This document shows, piece by piece, positions 9,018 through 14,283 of a DNA stretch of 14,283 nucleotides; the first letter of the stretch is position 1, and every line of letters begins with the position of its first letter. The position numbers and the translations under genes are program-made. The stretch comes from CAYPOY01 sp964412395 (GTDB taxonomy: Bacteria > Chloroflexota > Anaerolineae > B4-G1). The notes beneath the pieces were generated by a model, which did no database searches, was not told the origin of the DNA, and saw only the letters and a program-made list of their open reading frames with translations. Location: assembly GCA_964412395.1 (NCBI GenBank), contig CAYPOY010000116.1, forward strand, positions 1 to 14,283, written 5' to 3'.

Positions 9018-10184
9018 TCAAATTCTCCCCTGAGAAGAGATAGCGAGGCGTTGTTCGAGGTCTTCGTCTTCCTTGGTCAATGGAAGTCCTAGTGCTCTTT
9101 TAAGCACAATCGTGGTGAGAATGATATTGTTTCTGGATGCATTAATTCGACCTGCGTGCATGGCACGGCCTTCCCAAAGTTCAGTGTTGGAACGAGTCCA
9201 GTAAATTTTTCTTAGTCTTCGCAGTCGAGTCTTCCATTCCTTCGGATACTGAGAAAGCAGCGCTTGACCGGCGAGGCCAAGTGCCCACAAAGCTATGCCG
9301 TGTGAATGTATAAATTCCTTTCGAAGTTCGCTACTAGTGATTTCTCCTTCCAAGAGAAGCTGCCATTCTCTGATGTGGTTGGTCACTTCGTTCCAATATT
9401 CCATTGCCAATTGTTCCTCTTTCTGAGTTATTGGTTCTGGCTTTTGGCCTTTTCCAAGCAAAGCTTTTGTGGCGTGATATATGCTGCTCAAGGTAAATAG
9501 GTTCATAGAGCGGTTAGAAATGGTAGTTTTTTCCAATTCTGTCCGGTTCACAAATATGGGGACACTTAACGCCAATCTCACAGAGAGGCGGGCCAAAGGA
9601 TCTCGATGGTCATAGAGCACACTCAAGGACATGGTTGGGCGTACTGCATGTTTGTTCAGGTCAGCAAACATTTGTTGACTACGTTTGAGACCCGCATCGA
9701 CGAAAAAAACTACCGAAATAGTTTCAGACCCCACCTCGGGCATGATCTTGAGTGCCCTTTCTATAGCAGCACGTCTATGTTGTCCATCGTTTATTAGAAA
9801 CCGAGCTGACATAGGAACTATCAAATATCCCACCTTGCTTGCCGGTCCAGTGTCCGCAAAGGGCTTAAACTCCACGCGCCCATCGATGGAAGCTGTAAGA
9901 GCGGAAAACGTATAGCCTTTTCGGTTATCGACAATATAACGACAAACGCTGGGAATACGCGAACGATTGAGAGTCCGTTGTGCTCGAAGGTCTGGTGGGA
10001 GTTCCTTTTCATCATATAAGAAAAGTTTCGGAATAAGCCGCAATGGGCACATTGTTATATAGTATTCTCTACCTGCTTGAATCCCCCGAAGCGCCGTGAA
10101 CACATAATTGAAAGAATCTGCGTTCTTTACCCCGTCTAAAAAATCGGTTATGTTCGACTTTTCGATAACAGAATTGTCGCTCAT
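9018..10184 (-). CDS. dndB: DndB, DGQHR-domain protein, dnd regulator
   Basis: 388 aa, near the family norm. The family hallmark DGQHR is at residues 133-137, inside INDGQHRRAAIERAL. DndB is not needed for sulfur insertion but modulates its level; in bacteria it acts as a transcriptional repressor of the dnd operon. The ATG at 10184 follows GTGA closely, and a TATA box at 10211-10218 gives a very short leader. It is the first gene of the minus-strand operon dndBCDE. Three GGAAGT repeats at 21-22 bp spacing lie in its promoter and could be its own operator. The identification is firm; autoregulation is inferred from known homologues and the repeats. Confidence 0.92.
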   Translation of the reverse strand: MSDNSVIEKSNITDFLDGVKNADSFNYVFTALRGIQAGREYYITMCPLRLIPKLFLYDEKELPPDLRAQRTLNRSRIPSVCRYIVDNRKGYTFSALTASIDGRVEFKPFADTGPASKVGYLIVPMSARFLINDGQHRRAAIERALKIMPEVGSETISVVFFVDAGLKRSQQMFADLNKHAVRPTMSLSVLYDHRDPLARLSVRLALSVPIFVNRTELEKTTISNRSMNLFTLSSIYHATKALLGKGQKPEPITQKEEQLAMEYWNEVTNHIREWQLLLEGEITSSELRKEFIHSHGIALWALGLAGQALLSQYPKEWKTRLRRLRKIYWTRSNTELWEGRAMHAGRINASRNNIILTTIVLKRALGLPLTKEDEDLEQRLAISSQGRI

Positions 10185-10198
10185 AGTTCACTATTAAA

Positions 10199-10251
10199 TT
10201 TGGAAGTGTGTATAAAAGTTTCGGAAGTTTCCTTTTAAGTCTTTGGAAGTG
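10199..10251 (-). promoter_or_regulatory. dndB promoter with three phased GGAAGT repeats
   Basis: On the minus strand CTTTTATA (RC of 10211-10218) is a good archaeal TATA box, predicting a start near 10187-10190 and an almost leaderless mRNA. GGAAGT occurs at 10202-10207, 10223-10228 and 10245-10250, each preceded by a TT-rich tract. The spacings of 21 and 22 bp are about two helix turns, so all three sites face the same side and surround the TATA box. That is what an operator for a cooperative repressor looks like; DndB is the obvious candidate. Confidence 0.55.
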
Positions 10252-10423
10252 GCAAGAGACAATGAAACGAATTTGTGTGGTCAGAGATAGAATTTTATGA
10301 GATAAACGAGTTTGTCGAGCGAATTTAGCATTCCCCTCAATCGACGGAAATCTTCGAGTATTTACCATGAAGGCTCTTTATTGTTTCTCCTTGTAGTAGC
10401 TGAGTGTTGCTGATATCTGGCTG

Positions 10424-10588
10424 CTAGTCTTTGTAATATGAGATTCCTTGTGTTATTCCAACTGATATGACTGTGCAAACGATTGTTATTGTGAAGTTTC
10501 CTTGGCTGGCAATATATGAGAGACCTGCTGCAAAGCCGTTGATCCCTGCCATTACTGCTGCAAGCTTGACCTTAAATTGAAATCCCAC
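10424..10588 (-). CDS. Small membrane protein, probably of provirus origin
   Basis: 54 aa with two hydrophobic segments (about residues 7-25 and 31-48) joined by a short SQGN turn, and a KD end. The start is GTG 10588, nine bases after a strong GGAGGTGA (RC of 10598-10605), which is what persuades me it is real. It lies 39 nt downstream of the portal remnant on the same strand, so it is likely another leftover virion or holin-like gene. No family is recognised. Two-helix membrane proteins of this size occur in many viruses, so the holin idea is only a guess. Confidence 0.6.
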   Translation of the reverse strand: MGFQFKVKLAAVMAGINGFAAGLSYIASQGNFTITIVCTVISVGITQGISYYKD

Positions 10589-10627
10589 TTCGGAATTTCA
10601 CCTCCTCTCTGTTTCAGAAACGCGAGC

Positions 10628-11056
10628 TTACATAGTTACAGATTTTGTCTCGCCGGACTCGGCCTTTTCAAGCGCTAAGCCCATGTCAACCAGTATCTTT
10701 CGGAATTCCTTGGCAGAAATTATGTCAGGTCTATCTCGTGCAATGTTTGCGAGCATAGGGAGTAACGCTTCTACGTCTGGTTTTTCTGGCATTCCCCAGT
10801 TTAGTCGGCAATCAGCTTTTTTAGGATCTAACTTAGCCTGTTTATAAGTGGGGTAAAGATTTCCTTTTCCACATTTCGTTTAATAAACCGCTGCAGACTC
10901 ATAACATGGCGTTCAGCCACCTCTACTGCAGCATTGGCGCTCGCTTCGGTGAAGCCTGGAGTAGTAAGAAGCTTAGGGATGGGTGTCTGGCCACCCACAT
11001 AAATTTGTAGGTTAAAAGATACTGTTAAGTTATTTGTGATGAAACGCTCACATTAT
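10628..11056 (-). pseudogene. Frameshifted remnant of a phage portal protein (C-terminal part)
   Basis: Two minus-strand frames join into one protein. The first, from about 11056, contains VGGQTPIPKLLTTPGFTEA, then SANAAVEVAERHVMSLQRFI, and stops at TAG 10829-10831. The second continues with LDPKKADCRLNWGMPEKPDV and ends ALEKAESGETKSVTM at TAA 10628-10630. The order (a 'lG.PeGf..AsA' element, a long helix with LQRFIKRNVEKEI, then a C-terminal arm) is the layout of phage portal proteins at the C-terminal end of the clip/stem. There is no start codon or ribosome binding site upstream, so the N-terminal half is gone, and one frameshift near 10831-10850 breaks the rest. The portal assignment is from pattern memory, fair but not certain; the broken frame is directly visible. 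It marks a decayed provirus between the two defence cassettes. Confidence 0.55.
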
Positions 11057-11090
11057 ATGTACATTGGTTATCTGTCATTTGTGTTTATAT
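11050..11090 (+). promoter_or_regulatory. Probable promoter of the nuclease gene, with operator-like motif
   Basis: TTATATGTACAT (11053-11064) serves as a TATA box about 27 bases ahead of a start near 11080, leaving a leader of roughly 20 nt to the ATG at 11103. A second AT-rich TTTATATC follows at 11084-11091. The motif matches 10 of 12 bases of TTATATGGTCAT in the operator at 13637-13648, so the winged-helix protein may act here too. A TATA box is AT-rich by nature, so part of the match is expected by chance. Confidence 0.4.
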
Positions 11091-11102
11091 CATAAGGAAT
11101 AA

Positions 11103-11924
11103 ATGGAAAACCTGAAAATGATAACCAGTAAAAGTACACAGTTATCCCGCTGTGATCGTGATTTTTTGCTGACTTTGGCTGAAAAAACAAACCTTTCTTA
11201 TCGTTGGCATAAATCAAAAAACAAATCTTCGTTGCTTCAAATTTTGAGCAACAAGTTTGATAGCGCAACTGTAGATTGGATTGTGAAAATGTACCTACTG
11301 TGCCTTGATGCAGATGCCGTAGCAAAATCATTAATGCCTAAAGGAATGGATTCTATTGTTAAAACTATTCCTGATTTCTTCAAAGCTGAAAATGCTTTCT
11401 ATGAAGTGCGATTAGGTAAAAAAACTTGTGATGTAATTCTGGTCAAAGATAATGAAGTTATTGCTATTGAAGTAAAGTCTGCTTCAGACAACATCTCTCG
11501 TGCAGTAAATCAAACTAAATACTATTCATTGTGGGCTAATAGAACATATTTGGCTCATGATGGTAAACACCATCAAAAAGTAAAACGTTTGTTTAAGCAG
11601 CATAATAAAATTGGACTTCTGGAATATTCAAATGGAGTTATCAATATTCAAAGACAAGCATCATTTAATTCATTAGATTTTAATATGCTTCTATCTTTCA
11701 CTTCTTACAAGTATCTTTGTAACGTAGCAAGAAAATTTGCCGTAGACGTTCATGGGACAAAAAAATCAATTTCACAGAAGCTGTCACAAGTTTTGTCAAG
11801 TAATGAAATTCAACAACTGTTCGTTAACTATTTTCTTGAAAAAACAGTTAACCAAGATAAGGCAACCAAACAGTTTGGTGAGACCGAGCAATCTTATCCT
11901 TTAAAGCAATTCTTAGGTGGCTAG
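11103..11924 (+). CDS. PD-(D/E)XK nuclease with SAP-like helical flanks
   Basis: 273 aa. The centre has the nuclease core: FYEVRLGKKTCDVILV (99-114) gives Glu101 and the catalytic Asp110, and AIEVKSAS (121-128) gives the Glu123-x-Lys125 pair. A QTKYY (137-141) fits the QxxxY motif of the fourth element. The C-terminal stretch (about 204-232, with HGTKKSISQKL) resembles a SAP-type DNA-binding fold, and the N-terminus (about 20-53) has a similar helical rhythm. It is therefore a likely DNA endonuclease with its own DNA-binding arms. The start at 11103 has AAGGA five bases upstream. It converges on the TGT-like gene and overlaps its end by 77 nt. The gene is more AT-rich than the dnd genes, which suggests separate acquisition. 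The nuclease fold is well supported; the target is unknown. Confidence 0.72.
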   Translation: MENLKMITSKSTQLSRCDRDFLLTLAEKTNLSYRWHKSKNKSSLLQILSNKFDSATVDWIVKMYLLCLDADAVAKSLMPKGMDSIVKTIPDFFKAENAFYEVRLGKKTCDVILVKDNEVIAIEVKSASDNISRAVNQTKYYSLWANRTYLAHDGKHHQKVKRLFKQHNKIGLLEYSNGVINIQRQASFNSLDFNMLLSFTSYKYLCNVARKFAVDVHGTKKSISQKLSQVLSSNEIQQLFVNYFLEKTVNQDKATKQFGETEQSYPLKQFLGG

Positions 11925-13071
11925 CTGCATCTCTCAACTCTTTCATTTCCATGTTTTTTACGAGAAGGAAGTGTATACGTCTAAATTCATTCCAATAATT
12001 TTTTTCAACACTAGGAATATTTAGAAATTTTTCACAAATCTCACAATGACATGGAAATCTGTAATTCTTTGAACGTGTTTTTTCAAGAAAAGCGTCATAG
12101 GTGTCGTTTGTCATATCTATCGGATGATAATATGAACCCTGTCTAGGCGGTGCCTGCTCACTATCAGATCGTCTAAAATATGGGTCTGTGGCAATTGGTG
12201 TTGTTATCGAAGAAGCACCGTACACGTGAGTTATATATCCAAATTCTCGAACATTAAAAACATGAACAGGAATAGATTCTGAAAGGTCTTTGATTAATCT
12301 TAATAGCGTCCAGACTTGAGACGTATTCTTCTCATCAAGATTCAAAATTCTAATTCCTACATGGTCTGGATTGTTTATTAAAACCGTTTGTTTAATGGCT
12401 TCAATATAATCATTCTTTAAAACTGAGGGATTAATAGTCAAAACATGCATCAAGTCTCTTTCTTCTTTATATGCACTGAAAACTGTGCCTAGTAATATCC
12501 TACTGACACGATTCATTTCACTTGCTTTATTAATTTGTTCACTGATTCTTCTGTTACTTGTTATTGGAACTGAGGGAGAAATTAGAATATCAGCTCCATT
12601 TTGTATTTGATGCTGTAACAGCATTCTGATTAAAGATGTGTCCAACAAAGGATATATTTCGTCAATTTTTTTGTCAAATTTTTCTTTTCGTTTTTCTAAA
12701 AATGCTATTTTATTTATTATTTCGATTAATTCTTGTGAAGCATTGATAGTTTCTAAAAGAGCTTTTTTGTCCAGTTCAGTTCCATTAAAAAGCAAGTATA
12801 AACTAGGAAATATCAACCTAACTTTATCAATCAATTTATGCTTGGGGGCTTTTCCTAAATATCCGCTGAGTATGGGAGGCGATACGGTTTTCCAATCTTT
12901 TATTGAAACTGCTATTCCATCAATTTGCCCCAATCCATCTTTTTTAACGTCAGTTGAGTATCTAGCTACTATTTGTCGGGCAACTCTTCCTTCCGAAGGA
13001 TAATTCAGATTAATGAACATGGATGGAGAAGAAATCGTTTTACCACATTTCAGGGCGATTTCGTCTAGCAT
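11848..13071 (-). CDS. TGT-like protein with CxCxxC...H zinc motif
   Basis: 407 aa from ATG 13071. The C-terminal part has FPCHCEICEKF, with Cys341, Cys343, Cys346 and His367 (CxCxxC-x20-H), followed by IHFLLVKNMEMKELRDA. In tRNA-guanine transglycosylases the zinc site is CxCxxC, then a His followed by a comparable helix, so the match is of order and helix, not of exact spacing. Earlier, LLQHQIQNGADILISPSVPI (151-170) and GSYYHPIDM read like TIM-barrel strands. TGT-like enzymes swap guanine for 7-deazaguanines in tRNA or, as DpdA, in DNA. I chose ATG 13071 (four bases after the upstream stop, GGGGG ahead) over the overlapping ATG 13113. It follows the winged-helix gene in one operon. Catalytic residues could not be assigned; the TGT link is moderate. 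Confidence 0.5.
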   Translation of the reverse strand: MLDEIALKCGKTISSPSMFINLNYPSEGRVARQIVARYSTDVKKDGLGQIDGIAVSIKDWKTVSPPILSGYLGKAPKHKLIDKVRLIFPSLYLLFNGTELDKKALLETINASQELIEIINKIAFLEKRKEKFDKKIDEIYPLLDTSLIRMLLQHQIQNGADILISPSVPITSNRRISEQINKASEMNRVSRILLGTVFSAYKEERDLMHVLTINPSVLKNDYIEAIKQTVLINNPDHVGIRILNLDEKNTSQVWTLLRLIKDLSESIPVHVFNVREFGYITHVYGASSITTPIATDPYFRRSDSEQAPPRQGSYYHPIDMTNDTYDAFLEKTRSKNYRFPCHCEICEKFLNIPSVEKNYWNEFRRIHFLLVKNMEMKELRDAASHLRIALKDKIARSHQTVWLPYLG

Positions 13072-13075
13072 CTGG

Positions 13076-13567
13076 TTAAACCCCCGAATCTTCAATATCG
13101 TGAGCAATGTCATTCAAGTATTGAACAAATGTTTTAAAATGTGCTAAAGGAACGAGTATTCCACCACCAACTTCTTTTGCCATTTCTGTTCTCTTTTTTT
13201 CTTTGATAAAAACAAAGTCACCTAATCTGTTACGTAATACAGAAACAGAATATTCTCTATCGTTTAGTTTTAATTCCTTATCGATCTCTATTGCGGGATG
13301 CATTGCCCTAGAATTTGGTAAATAAAGATTAGTTGGACCAATTTTAACTGTATATATTTCGTTGGTGTGTGTCATAATTGAAAGGTGCTTCTCGATTGTT
13401 CTTGAATCGAATGGAAGTTTTTTTGAAAGTGTAGGAACTGTTACGCCATGTTTGTTCCTGTTTACTGATTGCCTTAGAATTTCTCTAACATACCTTTCTC
13501 TTTCTTGTGGCGGTAATTTCAAGTATTCTTTACGATCTAAAACTTCAGGGACTTGAATTGTGGACAT
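13076..13567 (-). CDS. Winged-helix DNA-binding protein, probable operon regulator
   Basis: 163 aa. Residues 26-84 have a winged-helix pattern: helices around YVREILRQSV, VPTLSKKLPF and SRTIEKHLSIM, then a wing-like beta pair EIYTVKIG...LYLPN. The remainder is mixed and unassigned. I start at ATG 13567, since AAGGTG lies seven bases upstream, not at ATG 13627, which would cross the TATA box. The gene opens the operon with the TGT-like protein. A 14-bp inverted repeat over its promoter suggests that it represses itself and the divergent RNA. No close relative is recognised. Confidence 0.7.
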   Translation of the reverse strand: MSTIQVPEVLDRKEYLKLPPQERERYVREILRQSVNRNKHGVTVPTLSKKLPFDSRTIEKHLSIMTHTNEIYTVKIGPTNLYLPNSRAMHPAIEIDKELKLNDREYSVSVLRNRLGDFVFIKEKKRTEMAKEVGGGILVPLAHFKTFVQYLNDIAHDIEDSGV

Positions 13568-13598
13568 ATTCTGACACCTTAATACATTGACATATGAT

Positions 13599-13650
13599 AT
13601 ATGACCATATAAATGTTTTGGCATCATGAAAAAGGCTTATATGGTCATAT
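13599..13650. promoter_or_regulatory. Divergent promoter with 14-bp perfect inverted repeat
   Basis: ATATGACCATATAA at 13599-13612 and TTATATGGTCATAT at 13637-13650 are exact reverse complements, 24 bp apart; their centres are about 38 bp apart. Each arm is itself nearly palindromic (ATATG-AC-CATAT). The left arm, read on the minus strand, contains the TATA box of the winged-helix gene (ATTTATATGG, start expected near 13585). The right arm contains a plus-strand TATA (TTATATGG) with a start expected near 13666. A protein bound to both arms would shut both directions; the winged-helix protein is the likely binder. Confidence 0.65.
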
Positions 13651-13666
13651 GTCTAATTGTTAGAGT

Positions 13667-13800
13667 TGATATGGTGACTGAGAAAGGGTAGCGGTGAGGT
13701 TCACCACACGCCATAAAGTTGCGACACCCGTCCTATGGGGATAGGAAGAAAAGCGTGTGCTTGCCGTTACCCCTCAAATCGCTTATTATTCTATTGTCAC
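13667..13800 (+). ncRNA. Candidate structured RNA, divergent from the winged-helix gene
   Basis: No open frame of note exists here, yet the plus strand folds strongly. 13686-13698 pairs with 13760-13772 over 13 bp without a gap, three of them G-U. On the 3' side this runs directly into a 7-bp stem 13705-13711/13753-13759 (CACACGC/GCGTGTG), leaving a 6-nt bulge GTTCAC. Inside sits the hairpin TCCTAT-GGGG-ATAGGA (13731-13746). The G-U pairs would be A-C mismatches on the other strand, so the RNA is most likely read from the plus strand, in line with the TATA at 13637. A competing hairpin GGTGA-GGT-TCACC (13693-13705) would break the long stem. The ends are estimates: start from TATA spacing, end in the T-rich stretch. 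I do not recognise the class. Confidence 0.5.
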
Positions 13801-13932
13801 ATTCTTTTTAATACGTTTTTCCCATTCTTGCTGAGTAACTATACCTTTTTCTTCTAACAGTTCCACAAGGCTGGAAAGCATGGTGTCTAAGAGATTAACT
13901 TCTTCAGCTAGTTCTTGTCTACTCTTTTTCAC
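13786..13932 (-). CDS. 48-aa small protein, third gene of the insertion element operon
   Basis: Starts at GTG 13932 (VKKSRQELAEEVNLLDTMLS) and ends at TAA 13786-13788. AAAGGTGG lies about six bases upstream, and the frame overlaps the end of the ribbon-helix-helix gene by 14 nt, so translation is coupled. The sequence looks helical, with LVELLEEKGIVTQQEWEKRI resembling a short helix-turn-helix or oligomerisation hairpin of the kind seen in small archaeal proteins. The function is unknown. It may help control the transposase or be an accessory of the ribbon-helix-helix protein. Confidence 0.6.
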   Translation of the reverse strand: MKKSRQELAEEVNLLDTMLSSLVELLEEKGIVTQQEWEKRIKKNVTIE

Positions 13933-14086
13933 ATTTACCACCTTTATTGAGGTAACCTTTTTCGGATAACCAATTCATGATAATTGTTCGCAAAGTGTCC
14001 GAGTATCCTTCTCCGAGTTTGCCTATGAGGTCTTTGTCTATTAGATCAACAATGTCTGTTGGGAGAGCTACCAAGATTTTTCTCAT
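13919..14086 (-). CDS. 55-aa ribbon-helix-helix (CopG/Arc-like) protein
   Basis: MRKILVALPTDIVDLIDKDL opens with the N-terminal beta strand and the 'lP.div..ID' helix of CopG-like repressors; the second helix follows at YSDTLRTIIMNWLSEKGYL. The size is typical. AAGGTGA (RC of 14094-14100) is seven bases ahead of ATG 14086. Its start overlaps the transposase stop (ATGA) by 4 nt, so it is translated with the transposase and probably represses the element. The family identification is good; the role as transposition regulator is inferred from coupling. Confidence 0.75.
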   Translation of the reverse strand: MRKILVALPTDIVDLIDKDLIGKLGEGYSDTLRTIIMNWLSEKGYLNKGGKCEKE

Positions 14087-14283
14087 TTCGCTATCACCTT
14101 CATTCCCTCTTGCTCCTTCGCCCTTATCTTTTGATATGTTACTTTAGCCAATAACTCAGCCTCATACTTAGTAGCTTCCTCTATCAATCCTTTCCAGTTG
14201 GAGGGTGCATTTGTTCTTGCTGCTTGGGCGGGAGTTTTTCCCATTAAGCTTTGGTGTTCTCTTACAAAGTTGTAGTGAACCGT
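14083..14283 (-). CDS. C-terminal end of a DDE transposase/integrase (5' end outside the window)
   Basis: 66 residues enter from the right edge and end at TGA 14083-14085. The start, VHYNFVREHQSLMGKTPAQA, matches the 'yN..R.H..l.gkTPa.aa' closing motif of rve-type DDE transposases (IS3/IS6/IS481-like relatives), which follows the catalytic Glu. The catalytic DDE residues lie outside the window, so activity and the IS family cannot be judged. It marks the right side of the window as an insertion element whose other end is not visible. Confidence 0.75.
   Translation of the reverse strand, partial: TVHYNFVREHQSLMGKTPAQAARTNAPSNWKGLIEEATKYEAELLAKVTYQKIRAKEQEGMKVIAK

Noticed and set aside
10069..10368. 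99-codon minus-strand frame over the dndB start
   Set aside because: Overlaps the dndB start and promoter repeats in another frame, has no ribosome binding site and a low-quality composition.
13673..13690. Tiny plus-strand frame from ATG 13671 after the operator
   Set aside because: It reaches a stop after six codons (TAG 13689-13691), so it is too short to count as a gene; the RNA fold explains the region better.
13665..13700. Possible C/D-box guide RNA (CTGA and TGA-like boxes)
   Set aside because: A CTGA is present but no proper RUGAUGA C box or paired C'/D' boxes; the long stem does not fit the C/D class.
13686..13772. Simple bidirectional transcription terminator between convergent units
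   Set aside because: Three G-U pairs work only on the plus strand, the loop is over 40 nt with its own hairpin, and no T-run follows directly.
1..14283. CRISPR arrays, tRNA or rRNA genes
   Set aside because: No spaced direct repeats of array type and no cloverleaf or rRNA signature were seen on either strand.

Overview
The window looks archaeal. Most starts sit 5-9 nt behind GGTG/GAGGTGA-type Shine-Dalgarno motifs, promoters carry TTTATAT-like TATA boxes rather than bacterial -35/-10 pairs, GTG and TTG starts are common, and the short ribbon-helix-helix gene beside a DDE transposase is of a kind seen in archaeal mobile elements. I cannot fix the lineage; an uncultured methanogen-, ANME- or Bathyarchaeia-like archaeon is plausible. 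The whole window reads as a defence/accessory island bounded by mobile DNA.

Layout. (1) 3-170: tail of an HTH protein, followed by about 470 bp with no gene. (2) 641-5078, plus strand: a tight four-gene operon of a PLD/SF2 helicase fusion, a 60-aa protein, a DndD-like SMC/ABC ATPase with a zinc-hook-like CxxC and an unusual P-loop, and a 192-aa protein of unknown family. (3) 5201-10184, minus strand, convergent with the first operon: dndB-dndC-dndD-dndE, the DNA phosphorothioation genes, with overlapping or abutting ends. dndA is absent, so a cysteine desulfurase encoded elsewhere must supply sulfur. The natural reading is that the dnd operon marks host DNA and the plus-strand operon is the phosphorothioate-sensing restriction arm. 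(4) 10424-11056, minus strand: a small two-helix membrane protein and a frameshifted remnant that looks like the C-terminal half of a phage portal protein, i.e. a decayed provirus.

(5) 11103-13567: an AT-rich second cassette. A PD-(D/E)XK nuclease with helical SAP-like flanks (plus strand) converges, with a 77-nt overlap, on a TGT-like zinc protein (CxCxxC...H) that is preceded by a winged-helix protein. A 14-bp perfect inverted repeat overlaps the TATA box of the winged-helix gene and a divergent TATA box that faces a strongly folded RNA element (13686-13772). A related motif lies at the nuclease promoter. This may be a second, undescribed modification/restriction or RNA-directed unit, and it is the part most worth a second look. 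(6) 13786-14283, minus strand: the end of an insertion element, with a DDE transposase C-terminus, a 55-aa ribbon-helix-helix protein and a 48-aa protein, all translationally coupled.
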